Below, piece after piece: positions 47,106-57,382 of a stretch of 64,000 bases of DNA (position 1 is the first letter of the stretch; every line of letters starts with the position of its first letter). This DNA is from Mesonia hippocampi (GTDB lineage Bacteria > Bacteroidota > Bacteroidia > Flavobacteriales > Flavobacteriaceae), in NCBI RefSeq assembly GCF_014197445.1, contig NZ_JACIFO010000001.1, forward strand, positions 410,566 through 474,565. Reading direction: 5' to 3'. The notes under the pieces were generated by a model. It was not told the DNA's origin, did not search any database, and saw only the letters and a list, made by a program, of their open reading frames with translations. Made by a program: the position numbers and the translations under genes.

Positions 47106-48059
47106 TTAAAGTATTTTTTCAATAATCATCCCTTCGGTTAAGCCTTCTGCTTCGGCTTTATAATTTTTAAGGATTCTGTGCTGCAAAATTCCTTCTGCTA
47201 CTGCTTGCACATCGCTGATATCTGGAGAGAATTTTGAGTTTATTGCCGCGTGTGTTTTAGCTGCTAAAATAAGATTTTGCGAAGCCCTTGGCCCTGCTCC
47301 CCAATCGATATATTCTTTAATGATGTTTGGAGCATCGGCAGATTTTGGTCTGGTTTTTCCTACCAACCTAACGGCATATTCTATAACATTATCTGCTACA
47401 GGAATACGCCTAATAAGTTCTTGTATTTTTATAATCTCTTGTGCCGAAAACAAGGTGTCTACCGTATTTGTTTTATGGGTGGTTGTGCTTTTTACCACAT
47501 CTACTTCTTCTTGAAAAGTGGGGTAATCTAATTGAATAGAAAACATAAACCTATCTAATTGCGCTTCGGGCAATGGGTATGTACCTTCTTGTTCTATAGG
47601 GTTTTGCGTAGCTAGTACAAAGTAAGGTTTTTCTAATTTATAGTTGGTTCCGCTAACGGTTACCGTTTTTTCTTGCATGGCTTCTAAAAGTGCCGCTTGT
47701 GTTTTTGGCGGAGTTCGGTTAATCTCATCTGCCAAAACAATATTGGCAAAAATAGGGCCTTTTATAAATTTAAAATTACGATTATCGTCTAGAATTTCTG
47801 AACCTAAGATATCGCTAGGCATTAAATCTGGTGTAAACTGAATGCGTTTAAAATCTAGCCCCAAGGTTTTTGCTATGGTGTTTACCATTAAGGTTTTTGC
47901 CAAACCAGGAACTCCTATTAACAAGGCATGCCCGCCAGAAAATATAGCCAGTAAAATTTGGTCAACTACTTTTTCTTGACCTATAATTACTTTAGAAATT
48001 TCTGTTTTTAATTGCTTGTGCTTTTCGACTAAGTTTTTGATAGCAGCTACGTCCGACAT
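47106..48059 (-). CDS. MoxR-family AAA+ ATPase
   Basis: 317 residues. Walker A is GVPGLAKT, Walker B is VLADEINRTPPKTQAALLEAMQE, and sensor 1 is FVLATQNPIEQEGTYPLPEAQLDRF. MoxR ATPases act as chaperones, often with von Willebrand-domain partners, in assembling envelope or metal-dependent complexes. No VWA gene follows here; the next genes upstream are periplasmic prolyl isomerases, the nearest 4 bp away, so all four may form one operon. Confidence 0.93.
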   Translation of the reverse strand: MSDVAAIKNLVEKHKQLKTEISKVIIGQEKVVDQILLAIFSGGHALLIGVPGLAKTLMVNTIAKTLGLDFKRIQFTPDLMPSDILGSEILDDNRNFKFIKGPIFANIVLADEINRTPPKTQAALLEAMQEKTVTVSGTNYKLEKPYFVLATQNPIEQEGTYPLPEAQLDRFMFSIQLDYPTFQEEVDVVKSTTTHKTNTVDTLFSAQEIIKIQELIRRIPVADNVIEYAVRLVGKTRPKSADAPNIIKEYIDWGAGPRASQNLILAAKTHAAINSKFSPDISDVQAVAEGILQHRILKNYKAEAEGLTEGMIIEKIL

Positions 48060-48063
48060 AAGT

Positions 48064-49518
48064 TTAATTTTTTAACCAGTTGCTTTCAAATTCACAATCT
48101 CTATATTTTCCGTTAATCTTAATATAGGTTTCTTCTATTTTTTCTGTTTGCCAACGTTGTACTTCTTTTAATTGCTTTTTTTGAAGTGCTAATTGTTTAA
48201 TTTTTGTGTAATCTTTGGCATAATCAGCCACATGCTCTGGGTATTTTTCAATTACGGTAATAATTTTAAAAAAGCGTCTACCCGTACGAGTTTGGTCGGT
48301 AAGTACAATAGATACTTCTCCTTTCTTAAGGTTGTTTACTTTATCGTAAATAAGCGGATCTATATCGGTAAGCTCAAAGCGTGTATCGCCACTTTTAGGG
48401 TTGATAAGTTTCCCTCCATCTCCTCTGGTTTCTTCTTCGTCTGAATAGCGTCTTGCAGCGGCATCGAAAGTTATTTTCCCATCGATTATGTTCTGACGGA
48501 TACTGTCTATTTTTTGTTTCGCAGCTTCTACGGTTTTGTTGGTTACCTTAGGAATTAATATAATGTGACGAATATCTAAGTTTTGACCTCTTACCTTATC
48601 TACCTGAACAATGTGATAACCAAATTGCGATTTAAATGGTTTGCTTACCTCTCCTTCACGAAGGCTAAAGGCTATTTGCTTAAAATCTTTATCTAAGGGA
48701 TCGTCTCTTTTTATACTCATTTTCCCTCCTTTACCACTTGTTCCATCCTGAGAGTAAAGTACAGCTTTTGTTGCAAAACTCGCTCCGTTGTTTACGATAT
48801 CGTTTCGCATCTCATTTAGTTGGTCGATTACTTTTTGCACTTCTTCTTGTGGCACTTCGGGTTTAATAACCAATTGTGCTATTTCTACTTCATCGCCAAA
48901 GGTAGGGCGTTCATCTGCTGGGATGTTATCAAAAAACAAACGTACTTCTTCTGGGGTTACTTCTACTTCCGAAACTACTTTTTCCTGCATGTTTGAGGTA
49001 AGTACACGTTCTTTGTTGATTTCGATAAGGGTTTCTCTAAGTTCTTGTTCGGTGTCTTTTCTATAAAATTCCAACATTTTATCTACACTTCCCAATTGCT
49101 CTTTCATGTGGGCAATTTGTTGGTCTACTTGCGAGCCTATTTGTAAATCTGATACTACAATTGTAGTGTCTAACTTCCCGTGGTGTGCATAAAGTTTATT
49201 TTCCATCATTCTGCCGGCAAGTTGGCAGTCGGTAATTCCTTTAATTCCTTGGTTAGTTACATCCTGACGCATTTTTTGGATATCGCTTTCTAGAATTAAG
49301 TAATCGCCAATAACGGCGGCTACTCCATCTGCTTTATAGCGTTGAAATGTTTTTGATGTAGTATCTGTTTTTAATTGGTGTTTATTAATGGCATTTGCCT
49401 CTGTAATAACCAATGTGGTATCTGTTTGTGCTGCTACAAAAGAACTAATACCTAGGCCTATAACCGTAAATAGAAGTTTATAATTAATAGATTTCAAATT
49501 TTTTGTTTTTAAGTGCAT
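48064..49518 (-). CDS. SurA-like periplasmic peptidylprolyl isomerase
   Basis: 484 residues. The signal peptide is LLFTVIGLGISSFVAAQ. A SurA-type helical N-domain is followed by two parvulin domains at about 200-300 and 305-410, recognisable by GDEVEIAQLVIKPE, KPFKSQFGYHIVQVDKVRG and DIRHIILIPK. It probably escorts outer-membrane proteins through the periplasm. It overlaps the upstream gene by 35 bp, an unusually long overlap indicating coupled translation. Confidence 0.92.
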   Translation of the reverse strand: MHLKTKNLKSINYKLLFTVIGLGISSFVAAQTDTTLVITEANAINKHQLKTDTTSKTFQRYKADGVAAVIGDYLILESDIQKMRQDVTNQGIKGITDCQLAGRMMENKLYAHHGKLDTTIVVSDLQIGSQVDQQIAHMKEQLGSVDKMLEFYRKDTEQELRETLIEINKERVLTSNMQEKVVSEVEVTPEEVRLFFDNIPADERPTFGDEVEIAQLVIKPEVPQEEVQKVIDQLNEMRNDIVNNGASFATKAVLYSQDGTSGKGGKMSIKRDDPLDKDFKQIAFSLREGEVSKPFKSQFGYHIVQVDKVRGQNLDIRHIILIPKVTNKTVEAAKQKIDSIRQNIIDGKITFDAAARRYSDEEETRGDGGKLINPKSGDTRFELTDIDPLIYDKVNNLKKGEVSIVLTDQTRTGRRFFKIITVIEKYPEHVADYAKDYTKIKQLALQKKQLKEVQRWQTEKIEETYIKINGKYRDCEFESNWLKN

Positions 49519-50332
49519 CTTCTCTTATTTCTTTTTCTAGTTTTTTAGAAAACTCTAATTTTCTTTTGTTTAGTATAATTTGCTTTACCGTTGGCACAAC
49601 ATAGGTTAACGGAGCGGTTTCGTTTACTCGCCTGATGTCGTTTATTTTTATCAAAAATACGCCTAAAGAGTCTTCAAGTTGCAAATATTTGTCTTTTTTT
49701 AGTTTTTCATCTATTGTTTTTGAGCTTAACGGTGGTATTTTCTCTGCAATAGATTTTTTAGAGATCCATAAAGAATCATCTAATGAATAACTTATGTATT
49801 TTAAACTCTCATGCTTAAGGTAAGCAACATCTTCTTCTTTATAATTTTTAAAAGCTTTTTCTAATTTTTCCTGATGGATATTAGAGTTTGCAAAGTAAAT
49901 GTATCGGAGTTTAATTAAATCCTGATTTAACTTAAAGTTTTGTTTATTATTTTCGTAATAGGTTTCTATCTCTTGCGTTGTAACCAGCGTATCGAGCTGT
50001 TTACTTATCAAAACATCTTTATAGGCTTCTGTATAAAGTTGTTTTTTATAATCTTCTATAAGTTTAGTAAACTTTTTAAGCTGTGATTGGGGTAAATTTA
50101 TTTTTGCTTGGTCGGTTAGCAATTGGTTTGTTGCCCAGTTGTTAATGTAATTATTAACTAAAAGAATACTATCTTCTTTGGTGTAAGTTTCTGGCAACAC
50201 CAATTTAATATCTTTTTTATATAAGTAAGCATCGTTTACTCTTGCAAGCGAAGTTGGCTCTTTTTGTACTGTAAATAAATTACAGCTAGTAAAACTAAAT
50301 ATTATAATGATATGTAGGCCTATCCTATTCAA
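49484..50332 (-). CDS. Lipoprotein with a SurA/PpiC-like chaperone region
   Basis: 282 residues. A lipoprotein signal (IIIIFSFTSCNLF) is followed by the SurA N-domain pattern (LARVNDAYLYKKDIKLVLPE, NNYINNWATNQLL) and TQEIETYYENNKQNFKLNQD; no intact parvulin domain is obvious. It probably works with the flanking isomerases. The start codon is TTG at 50332, overlapping the upstream stop by 8 bp; no in-frame ATG would preserve the signal peptide. Confidence 0.82.
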   Translation of the reverse strand: MNRIGLHIIIIFSFTSCNLFTVQKEPTSLARVNDAYLYKKDIKLVLPETYTKEDSILLVNNYINNWATNQLLTDQAKINLPQSQLKKFTKLIEDYKKQLYTEAYKDVLISKQLDTLVTTQEIETYYENNKQNFKLNQDLIKLRYIYFANSNIHQEKLEKAFKNYKEEDVAYLKHESLKYISYSLDDSLWISKKSIAEKIPPLSSKTIDEKLKKDKYLQLEDSLGVFLIKINDIRRVNETAPLTYVVPTVKQIILNKRKLEFSKKLEKEIREDALKNKKFEIY

Positions 50333-52223
50333 GCTGCTGCTGAAGTTTTCTTAAGGTTTCTTGGTTTGTTTTTAAGTTATAACGCTGATGTAATTCCTTT
50401 ACTAATTCTTGTTCAAGCTCTTCTTGTAATTCGCTAATTACTTTCCCTTTTACGGCAGAAAATGCTAATGCTTGCGCAGGAACTTCTTCGTATAAATTAA
50501 TTACTACAAACATAGTATTATTTTTATAGATTTCGGATACTTTTTCGGCTGGGGTATATGCTTTAGGGATTTTAGAACTATTTACAGGAAAAACTCCTTG
50601 GGTATAAACTACATTATATTTATGGTTAATCTCCTGTGGGTCTTTTCCTTTTCGCAAGGCTTTTTGTATTTTCTTGGCTTCCTTTTTTGTAGGAGAAGCA
50701 TACATATCTATGTTATACGATTGTGAGCTAACATACTTATTTTGATGGGTTTTATAATATTCTTTTTGCGCTAAAGTATCTTGCTGGGCTTTATTCCAAA
50801 CTTGTTTCTGAAGCAATTCAAAAACCAGCATGCCTTTTTTATAAGACAGTAATTTGTTGCGGTAATCACTATCGTAGGTAAATAAATACTTTTTATAATC
50901 AGTTAATAGTTTTTCGGTTTTAAACATTTCCTCAATAGCATTTACACGCTTAGCTTCGGGCAAATTTTGTACTTTTCTCCAGTTATTTTCTGCATAAGTG
51001 AGAAAATCCTGATAGGTATATTGCTCCTCTCCTATTTTAAGGTATAATTTTTCTGCAGGAAAATCAGTATATTCTTTACTTTCCAGTAATGTGGTAAGGT
51101 GTTGCGCAAAATACTTTTCATCTGCTGCGTAGGTAATACGATTGGCCTGTGCTATTTTTAAGCTGTCTACAAGCTTGTTCTGAATTTGTTTTGCTCTCCC
51201 ACTTTGTTTTAACTGCTGGTATAAATCTGGTTTTTCTTCCTCATAGCTTAATATGGGATTGTTTTCTAGCAATTTTATTAAATGCCAACCGTACTCACTT
51301 TTAAAAGGTTTGGTATAAGTTCTTTCTTTTTCCAACAAAAATGCTTGTGTCGAAAAAACTTCTGGACGTAACATTCGGCGTGTAAACACACCAAATTCGC
51401 CTCCTTTTTTTACCGATGCTTTATGGTCGCTGTATTCTTTTGCTAACACCGAAAATTCTTCCCCTTTTTCTAATAAATCATAAAGCATATAAGCTTCTTT
51501 TTGGGCATTAGCTAACGAGTCTTCTTGAATAAATATATGTGCTATTCTACGACTTCCTTCATTTTCTCTTTCGTTATGCACCTTGATAATATGATAGCCA
51601 AAACGTGTTTTTACAGGAGCCGATATTTCTCCTACAGGAGTTTGGTATGCAGCGGTTTCAAATGGATAAACCATATCAAATACCGAAAACCATCCTAAAT
51701 ATCCGGCATTGCTTTTCGCAGAAGAATCGTCTGAAAATTCCTTAGCCATTTCCTTAAAATCTGCTCCTTTTTGTAACTGCTCGGCTATATCTTTTGCTTT
51801 TTTGTAAGCAGCTAATGTATCCGAAGCATCAGGTGTAGCTATAAGAATATGACTAGCTTCCAATTCTTTAAGCTTTCTGCTATAAGTCTCTTTTATCATA
51901 TTATCCTTTACAGGGCCTTGGGTAATATAATTGTTAAAAAAGTTATCTTCAAAATTTGTATATTCTTTTTTAAAGCTAGCCAATGTATCTAAACCTAAGC
52001 GTTCTGCTTCGTGTGCTTTGAGTTGATAATCTCTAAATAGCGGAAAATAATTATTTACTTTATGCTGTTCATCGGCAAAAAGCTCGGTATTTTGCTTAAA
52101 CATATATGTAAACTCATCAGCATAAACATTCGTGTTTTCTATCTGCAACAACCAAGTTTCTTTTTCCTGAGCTATCCCCGAAAAACAACACAGTACTCCT
52201 AAAAATCCTATTATTTTATTCAT
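50325..52223 (-). CDS. Periplasmic peptidylprolyl isomerase with two parvulin domains
   Basis: 632 residues. Signal peptide (GFLGVLCCFSGIAQE), then two parvulin domains: one around 120-220 with ELEASHILIATPDA and TRFGYHIIKVHNERE, one around 225-325 with SRRIAHIFIQEDS and SEYGWHLIKLLEN. The C-terminal 300 residues are helical. First gene of the isomerase cluster; such triplets are typical of Flavobacteriia. ATG 52223, divergent from rnhB. Confidence 0.92.
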   Translation of the reverse strand: MNKIIGFLGVLCCFSGIAQEKETWLLQIENTNVYADEFTYMFKQNTELFADEQHKVNNYFPLFRDYQLKAHEAERLGLDTLASFKKEYTNFEDNFFNNYITQGPVKDNMIKETYSRKLKELEASHILIATPDASDTLAAYKKAKDIAEQLQKGADFKEMAKEFSDDSSAKSNAGYLGWFSVFDMVYPFETAAYQTPVGEISAPVKTRFGYHIIKVHNERENEGSRRIAHIFIQEDSLANAQKEAYMLYDLLEKGEEFSVLAKEYSDHKASVKKGGEFGVFTRRMLRPEVFSTQAFLLEKERTYTKPFKSEYGWHLIKLLENNPILSYEEEKPDLYQQLKQSGRAKQIQNKLVDSLKIAQANRITYAADEKYFAQHLTTLLESKEYTDFPAEKLYLKIGEEQYTYQDFLTYAENNWRKVQNLPEAKRVNAIEEMFKTEKLLTDYKKYLFTYDSDYRNKLLSYKKGMLVFELLQKQVWNKAQQDTLAQKEYYKTHQNKYVSSQSYNIDMYASPTKKEAKKIQKALRKGKDPQEINHKYNVVYTQGVFPVNSSKIPKAYTPAEKVSEIYKNNTMFVVINLYEEVPAQALAFSAVKGKVISELQEELEQELVKELHQRYNLKTNQETLRKLQQQLE

Positions 52224-52313
52224 TTCCTTAAAATTGATGGTAAAAATATAAAATCTGTCTGGTATTACAAGTTAAGTTTTTAAAGCTTTATTTTATTAGC
52301 CTATTAAAAAGAT

Positions 52314-52321
52314 TACTTTTG
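52314..52321 (+). promoter_or_regulatory. Candidate -7 promoter element for rnhB
   Basis: TACTTTTG matches TAnnTTTG and lies 17 bp before the chosen ATG of rnhB. Confidence 0.4.
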
Positions 52322-52338
52322 TTATTTTGCCTGTATCT

Positions 52339-52959
52339 ATGAAAACAATTTCTCCTAATTTAGCCCTTAGTTTTTCTAAAAACCCAGAAATAGAATGCGG
52401 AACTGATGAAGCTGGACGTGGCTGCCTTGCTGGCCCCGTAACAGCAGCAGCGGTATGTTTGCCTAAGCATTTTTGTTTAGAAATGCTTACCGACTCTAAA
52501 CAATTGTCTGAAAAAAAACGCTTTCTTTTAAAACCCCTTATCGAGGAAAAAGCCATTAGCTTTGGCGTTACTCATGTGATGATGGAAGAAATTGACGAAA
52601 TTAACATCCTAAATGCATCGATTACAGCCATGCATCGCTCTATAAAGCAACTTAAACATACCCCAGAATTAATTCTTGTAGATGGCAATAAGTTTAAGCC
52701 TTACAACGATATTAAACACGAATGCATTATAAAAGGCGACGCAAAGTTTTTAAGTATTGCAGCGGCTTCTGTATTGGCAAAAACATATAGAGATTTATAT
52801 ATGGAAAAAATACACGAAGAATTCCCGATGTATAATTGGAAAAAGAACAAAGGTTACCCTACTAAAGAGCATCGAGCGGCCATTGCAAAATACGGCATTA
52901 CAAAATATCACCGAAAAAGTTTTAAACTTTTACCAGAGCAGCTTAACCTTGAGCTTTAA
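52339..52959 (+). CDS. rnhB: Ribonuclease HII
   Basis: 206 residues from ATG 52339; the frame extends to a TTG at 52327 that is less likely. It removes ribonucleotides and RNA from RNA-DNA hybrids. The catalytic acidic residues lie in [25 protein letters not shown] and the later [10 protein letters not shown] region. Length and motifs are normal. Confidence 0.95.
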   Translation: MKTISPNLALSFSKNPEIECGTDEAGRGCLAGPVTAAAVCLPKHFCLEMLTDSKQLSEKKRFLLKPLIEEKAISFGVTHVMMEEIDEINILNASITAMHRSIKQLKHTPELILVDGNKFKPYNDIKHECIIKGDAKFLSIAAASVLAKTYRDLYMEKIHEEFPMYNWKKNKGYPTKEHRAAIAKYGITKYHRKSFKLLPEQLNLEL

Positions 52960-52992
52960 AATGTTTCTAGCTTTATTTTCGGGTTTATTTTA

Positions 52993-53000
52993 TACTTTTG
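52993..53000 (+). promoter_or_regulatory. Candidate -7 promoter element
   Basis: TACTTTTG matches TAnnTTTG, 43 bp upstream of the 816-residue lipoprotein gene. Confidence 0.4.
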
Positions 53001-53042
53001 TAATTAATCACATCCACATCTAAAATAAGAGTTCTTAGTTCT

Positions 53043-55493
53043 ATGAAGAAGTTTATCGTGTTTTCTCTTTTTGTTATCCTGTTTTCTGCATGCCAAAACG
53101 AAACAAAACCACCTTCAGCCTTAAATCAATTTATACCTTCGCAAACTGCTTTAATTCTAGAATCTGACGATTTAAATGAGTTAAGCGAAAAAATAAACGA
53201 AAATAGCTTTTCTAAAGCAAATGCAAACTTGCCCTTTTTTAGCTACCTAAAAGATAAGCTTAACCTTATTGCCGATGTTGAGTTAAACCAAGAAAGCTAC
53301 ATAAGCTTTAGTAAAGTAGGCCGAAAAGAAATAGCCACTACCCTAATAACAAAACAGCAGTTAATAGATACGGCAAAGGATATTAAAAAATTTACATACG
53401 ATGGGTTGGAAATTCATCAGCAGAAACTAGGTGAAAATAATATATTTATCAGCTTATTGAACGATACTTATATTGCAAGTACTTCTAAATTAGTGATTGA
53501 AGATGTGATTAGGAAATTTAACAACGATTTACCTACAGATAAAGATTTTGAAAAAATACAAAATACCACTTCTAGTAAACACTCTCTTTACATCAATCAC
53601 CAATACACACAACAATTATGGGAAACACTGTTGCCTAATTTAAACAACAGTTATACCAAACGTTTAAGCTTATGGACTGCCGTAGATATTTATTTATCTG
53701 ATAAAAGCATACAATTAACTGGAGTTTCTCAAGCCCCAGACAGCAGTTACCTGCTTAACTTATTTAAAGGAAATGAACCCCAAAAATCTGAAATTGCTGC
53801 AATTACGCCTTTAAATGCGCGTGGCTTTTTTAGCTTTACCTATTCCGATTACGAAAAACTACAGCTTGCTTTAGAGAAATACCGCAATAAAGATTTACCC
53901 GATACCAACAAAAGTATTTACAACCACGCTAACGAGATAGGTATTATTTATTTTAGCCAAGCCCAAGCTGTTGCATTAAATACATTAGATGCAGACAACG
54001 ACACCAGTATATTACCTAGTCTTTTAACTGCCGAAAAAAAATATAGAGGCATCCCGATGTTTCGTTTTTCTAAACCTCAGATGTTCTATCAAGATTTGTA
54101 CCCACTTATTACGCAGAAAAATTTAAATTATGCTTGTAAAATTGATGATTTCTATGTTTTTGCAGAAAAAAAGGAGAGCTTAGAAAATATTATTGCAAAT
54201 TACCAAAACACCACCGTATTAGGTAGCCAAGCATACTATGAAAACCTTACAACGCAACTTACCGAAAAAGCTTCGATGCTACTTATTGGGATTAACGAAA
54301 ACCTAAAACTACCTATAAGTAAAACTGTTGATGCAAAATGGACTAAAAACTACAATAAAATAAAATTTAATAATTATAAACTCAACGCTAGCCAATGGGT
54401 TTATGAACATAATTTTGCCCATTTAAACTTTTTGCTAACCGAGACCGACGCAAACCAAGTTTCTAACAACGCTGTAGTACAGATAAACAACATTAAAGTT
54501 CCTGAGAAACTTCTAAGTCAACCTATATTTTTTACCAACTGGAAAACCAAAACAAAAGATATTGCTATACAAGGCGTCTCTAACACCTTATATATGTATA
54601 ACTATAAAGGGGAATTACGTTGGAAAAAAGCTTTAGACGGTAGAATTCTTGGCGATATTCAAGAGATAGACATTTATAGCAACGGACGTTTACAAATGGC
54701 ATTTGCTACCCAAGATAAAGTATATATTTTAACCAAGGATGGTAAAGAAGTTAGTCCGTTTCCACTTTCGTTTAAAGATAAAATCACACAACCACTAGCT
54801 GTTTTTGATTATGATAATAACGGAAAATACAGGTTTCTAGTTACGCAAAACAACAATGTTCTTATGTATGATAAGGAAGGAAAAAACATAAAAGGTTTTA
54901 AGTTTGAAACTACAAAAAGCGAGATTAAAAAAGCCCCAAAGCACATCCGTATAGGTAAAAAAGATTATATTATAATTCCTGAAGAAAACGGAAAACTACA
55001 TATTGTAAACCGTGTAGGAAAAACACGTGTTCCCGTAAAGGAGCAAATAACTTTTTCTGATAATGAATGGTATTTATATAAAAATAAATTTACATCGACC
55101 AATAAGAAAGGGGATTTAATCCAGGTTGACCAAGAAGGGAAATTACAAGCTTCTGCTTTAAATTTAGCCGAAAACCACTCTATGGTAGCAACCCCTAAAA
55201 GTCTTGCTCATTTTTCTGAAAATACATTAACCATAAAAGGGAAAAATATAAATGTAGATTACGGGTTATACAGTAAGATAGCGGTTTTTTATATAGATAA
55301 TAAGCTTTATTTTAGCATTACCGATACCCAAAGCAATAAGGTTTATTTATTAGACAGTAATGCGAAACTAATTCCTGGCTTCCCTATTTATGGGCGTTCT
55401 CAAATCAGTTTATCAAATGTAGACAATCGCGGACGTTTAGAATTTTGTGTATTGGGCGAAGAGAATAGCATTTTACTTTATCAGCTAGAGTAA
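53043..55493 (+). CDS. Large lipoprotein with a C-terminal beta-propeller-like region
   Basis: 816 residues. Lipoprotein signal (FVILFSACQNE). The N-terminal 450 residues resemble DUF3352-type surface proteins (ALILESDDLNELSEKI, NDTYIASTSKLVIEDVIRKF). The C-terminal 330 consist of repeated WD/PQQ-like strands with D-x-N-G turns (TKDGKEVSPFPLSF, VFDYDNNGKYRFLV, MYDKEGKNIKGF, LLDSNAKLIPGF). It is probably a periplasmic or outer-membrane protein of unknown role. Followed by a strong terminator. Confidence 0.78.
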   Translation: MKKFIVFSLFVILFSACQNETKPPSALNQFIPSQTALILESDDLNELSEKINENSFSKANANLPFFSYLKDKLNLIADVELNQESYISFSKVGRKEIATTLITKQQLIDTAKDIKKFTYDGLEIHQQKLGENNIFISLLNDTYIASTSKLVIEDVIRKFNNDLPTDKDFEKIQNTTSSKHSLYINHQYTQQLWETLLPNLNNSYTKRLSLWTAVDIYLSDKSIQLTGVSQAPDSSYLLNLFKGNEPQKSEIAAITPLNARGFFSFTYSDYEKLQLALEKYRNKDLPDTNKSIYNHANEIGIIYFSQAQAVALNTLDADNDTSILPSLLTAEKKYRGIPMFRFSKPQMFYQDLYPLITQKNLNYACKIDDFYVFAEKKESLENIIANYQNTTVLGSQAYYENLTTQLTEKASMLLIGINENLKLPISKTVDAKWTKNYNKIKFNNYKLNASQWVYEHNFAHLNFLLTETDANQVSNNAVVQINNIKVPEKLLSQPIFFTNWKTKTKDIAIQGVSNTLYMYNYKGELRWKKALDGRILGDIQEIDIYSNGRLQMAFATQDKVYILTKDGKEVSPFPLSFKDKITQPLAVFDYDNNGKYRFLVTQNNNVLMYDKEGKNIKGFKFETTKSEIKKAPKHIRIGKKDYIIIPEENGKLHIVNRVGKTRVPVKEQITFSDNEWYLYKNKFTSTNKKGDLIQVDQEGKLQASALNLAENHSMVATPKSLAHFSENTLTIKGKNINVDYGLYSKIAVFYIDNKLYFSITDTQSNKVYLLDSNAKLIPGFPIYGRSQISLSNVDNRGRLEFCVLGEENSILLYQLE

Positions 55494-55511
55494 GTAGACC
55501 AACTTAATAGA

Positions 55512-55551
55512 TAAAAAACCGTTTTAAGAACTTTCTTAAAACGGTTTTTTA
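55512..55551. terminator. Bidirectional intrinsic terminator
   Basis: AAAAAACCGTTTTAAGAA pairs with TTCTTAAAACGGTTTTTT, between the convergent lipoprotein and lipB genes. Confidence 0.9.
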
Positions 55552-55576
55552 CTTATAGCAAATTACTAACTCACTT

Positions 55577-56278
55577 TTAGCTTACAAATTCGGTTTCGAA
55601 TAGTGCTTTAAAATGCTTCAGTAATTTTTCTTCTACTTCTTGCATAGGAATTTCTTCTTTACCTAATTCTACATTGAGCGATGTTACGGCTTTATCGTTA
55701 ATTCCACAAGGAACAATATTATCAAAATAACCAAGGTTTGCGTTTACATTTAAGGCAAAGCCATGCATGGTAACCCAACGGCTAGCCCTAACTCCCATTG
55801 CACATATTTTACGTGCAAAAGGCGTGCCCACATCTAGCCAAACTCCGGTTTCTCCTTTGCTTCGTTCGGCTTTTACACCATACTCTGCTAGGGTTAAAAT
55901 CACCATTTCTTCGAGTAAACGTAAGTATTTATGAATATCGGTAAAAAAGTTCTCTAAGTCTAAAATAGGATAACCTACTATTTGCCCTGGACCATGGTAG
56001 GTAATATCTCCTCCTCTGTTTATTTTATAAAATGTAGCTCCTTTTTCGGCTAATTTCTCTTCGCTTAATAACAGGTTTTTTATATCGCCACTTTTCCCTA
56101 GAGTATATACATGGGGATGCTCTACCAACAAAAAATAGTTTGGTGTTTGTTCTTGTTTGTTTTCGCGTCGGTTTTGTATTTTTTTATCAAGAATTTTCTG
56201 GAACAATTCTTCTTGAAAGTCCCATGTTTCTTTATAATCTTTCTTCCCTAAATTTAGGAGCTCTATTTTTTTATTCAA
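55577..56278 (-). CDS. lipB: Octanoyl-(acyl carrier protein):protein transferase LipB
   Basis: 233 residues. It transfers octanoate from ACP to lipoyl domains. Motifs: LLVEHPHVYTLGKSGD, INRGGDITYHGPGQIVGYPI, ICAMGVRASRWVTMHGFALNV and the catalytic Cys in NIVPCGI. The start codon is TTG at 56278 (MNKKIELLNLG), matching the usual family N-terminus. Confidence 0.95.
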   Translation of the reverse strand: MNKKIELLNLGKKDYKETWDFQEELFQKILDKKIQNRRENKQEQTPNYFLLVEHPHVYTLGKSGDIKNLLLSEEKLAEKGATFYKINRGGDITYHGPGQIVGYPILDLENFFTDIHKYLRLLEEMVILTLAEYGVKAERSKGETGVWLDVGTPFARKICAMGVRASRWVTMHGFALNVNANLGYFDNIVPCGINDKAVTSLNVELGKEEIPMQEVEEKLLKHFKALFETEFVS

Positions 56279-56296
56279 ACCAAAAATAATTTAAGT

Positions 56297-57052
56297 TTAT
56301 CTTTTCAATTCTACCTTGATGTCTAAGATAGAAGGATCTTTCATATAGCTTTTCATACTAACTTCATAAAACAATGTTTTTTTGTTCTTAGAGAGTTTTA
56401 TTTTATCATCTTTAGAAGTTGAGCGTATTTTATGAGGAAAAGTATAGGCTATACCATACGTTGAACTTGCATAATACATGCTTTGGGCACTTGCCTTTTC
56501 TAATTGTTCTTTATAAGCTACACTATCGGTAATGGTTGTTTTACGTATAAAGGTTTTTCCTTTAAAACTGTATGCGGTTTTATAAGGCAAGTTTTTTAAA
56601 GGCATGGTAGCGGTTTCATTTGTTTCTACCTCTTCTTTATCTTTTGGTTTTAAGAGCATAAGCTTGTCATAAACTTTAAAAAGATCTTTAATTTCAGAAA
56701 CATTTTTAAAATCTTTATACATATCTATCTCCATAATTTCTTCTTCTTTATCATACAGAAGGCGAGAAGTATATAGGCTTAACTCTTTAAGTAAAGCTCT
56801 ATCTGCTTCAGAATAACGTTGTAACTCTTCATCATTTAAAATATCTTTCATAACCATTACGGAATCTATCCGTGCATCGCCTTCACTTGTATCGTCTAAT
56901 CCAGCAGCAAGCTCCATCATTTTACTCGCATCAGTAATTAAGTTTACTTTTCCACTTCCATCTTTTTTAATAATAATTTGTTCGGTATAATTACAAGAAA
57001 AAAGACTTATGCTAAGCATTAGCCCTACTAAAAACTGAAGTTTATTTTTCAT
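56297..57052 (-). CDS. Lipoprotein of unknown function
   Basis: 251 residues from ATG 57052 (a TTG codon precedes it). Lipoprotein signal (FLVGLMLSISLFSCNYT), then IIIKKDGSGKVNLITDASKMM, a pattern seen in many Bacteroidota lipoproteins of unknown role, and a C-terminal beta-rich region. Between lipB and a YqaE-like gene on the same strand. Confidence 0.75.
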   Translation of the reverse strand: MKNKLQFLVGLMLSISLFSCNYTEQIIIKKDGSGKVNLITDASKMMELAAGLDDTSEGDARIDSVMVMKDILNDEELQRYSEADRALLKELSLYTSRLLYDKEEEIMEIDMYKDFKNVSEIKDLFKVYDKLMLLKPKDKEEVETNETATMPLKNLPYKTAYSFKGKTFIRKTTITDSVAYKEQLEKASAQSMYYASSTYGIAYTFPHKIRSTSKDDKIKLSKNKKTLFYEVSMKSYMKDPSILDIKVELKR

Positions 57053-57059
57053 CAATTGA

Positions 57060-57218
57060 TTATTTATCTGGGTTATTTAAAATAATTAACGCTGCAATAA
57101 CTCCTGGAATCCACCCAAAAAGCGTCAGGATAAAAACAATAAGTATAGAGCCACAACCTTTATCTATAATAGCCAAAGGCGGAAAAAGTATTGCAAAAAG
57201 CACCCTCCAAAAACTCAT
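57060..57218 (-). CDS. YqaE/PMP3-family small membrane protein
   Basis: 52 residues from ATG 57218. Two hydrophobic helices (VLFAILFPPLAIIDKGCG, then SILIVFILTLFGWIPGVIAA) with the family pattern FPPLAI...GW.PG.I.A. Plasma-membrane proteolipids of this type respond to salt or cold stress in other organisms. It lies 7 bp upstream of the lipoprotein gene. Confidence 0.88.
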   Translation of the reverse strand: MSFWRVLFAILFPPLAIIDKGCGSILIVFILTLFGWIPGVIAALIILNNPDK

Positions 57219-57345
57219 ATTGTTTTTTATACAAAAATACAACATTATGTCCGTTTGGATAGCCTATATAAGCTTAAAAAATAGTTTAAAACAGAAATAT
57301 TGCTTTTTAAGTACACATAACATTTAACTTTTAGCTATTTGTAAT

Positions 57346-57353
57346 TATCTTTG
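57346..57353 (+). promoter_or_regulatory. Candidate -7 promoter element for lysS
   Basis: TATCTTTG matches TAnnTTTG and lies 29 bp before the lysS ATG. Confidence 0.45.
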
Positions 57354-57382
57354 CTTCTTTTTAAAACAAAAGCAGAATTTAT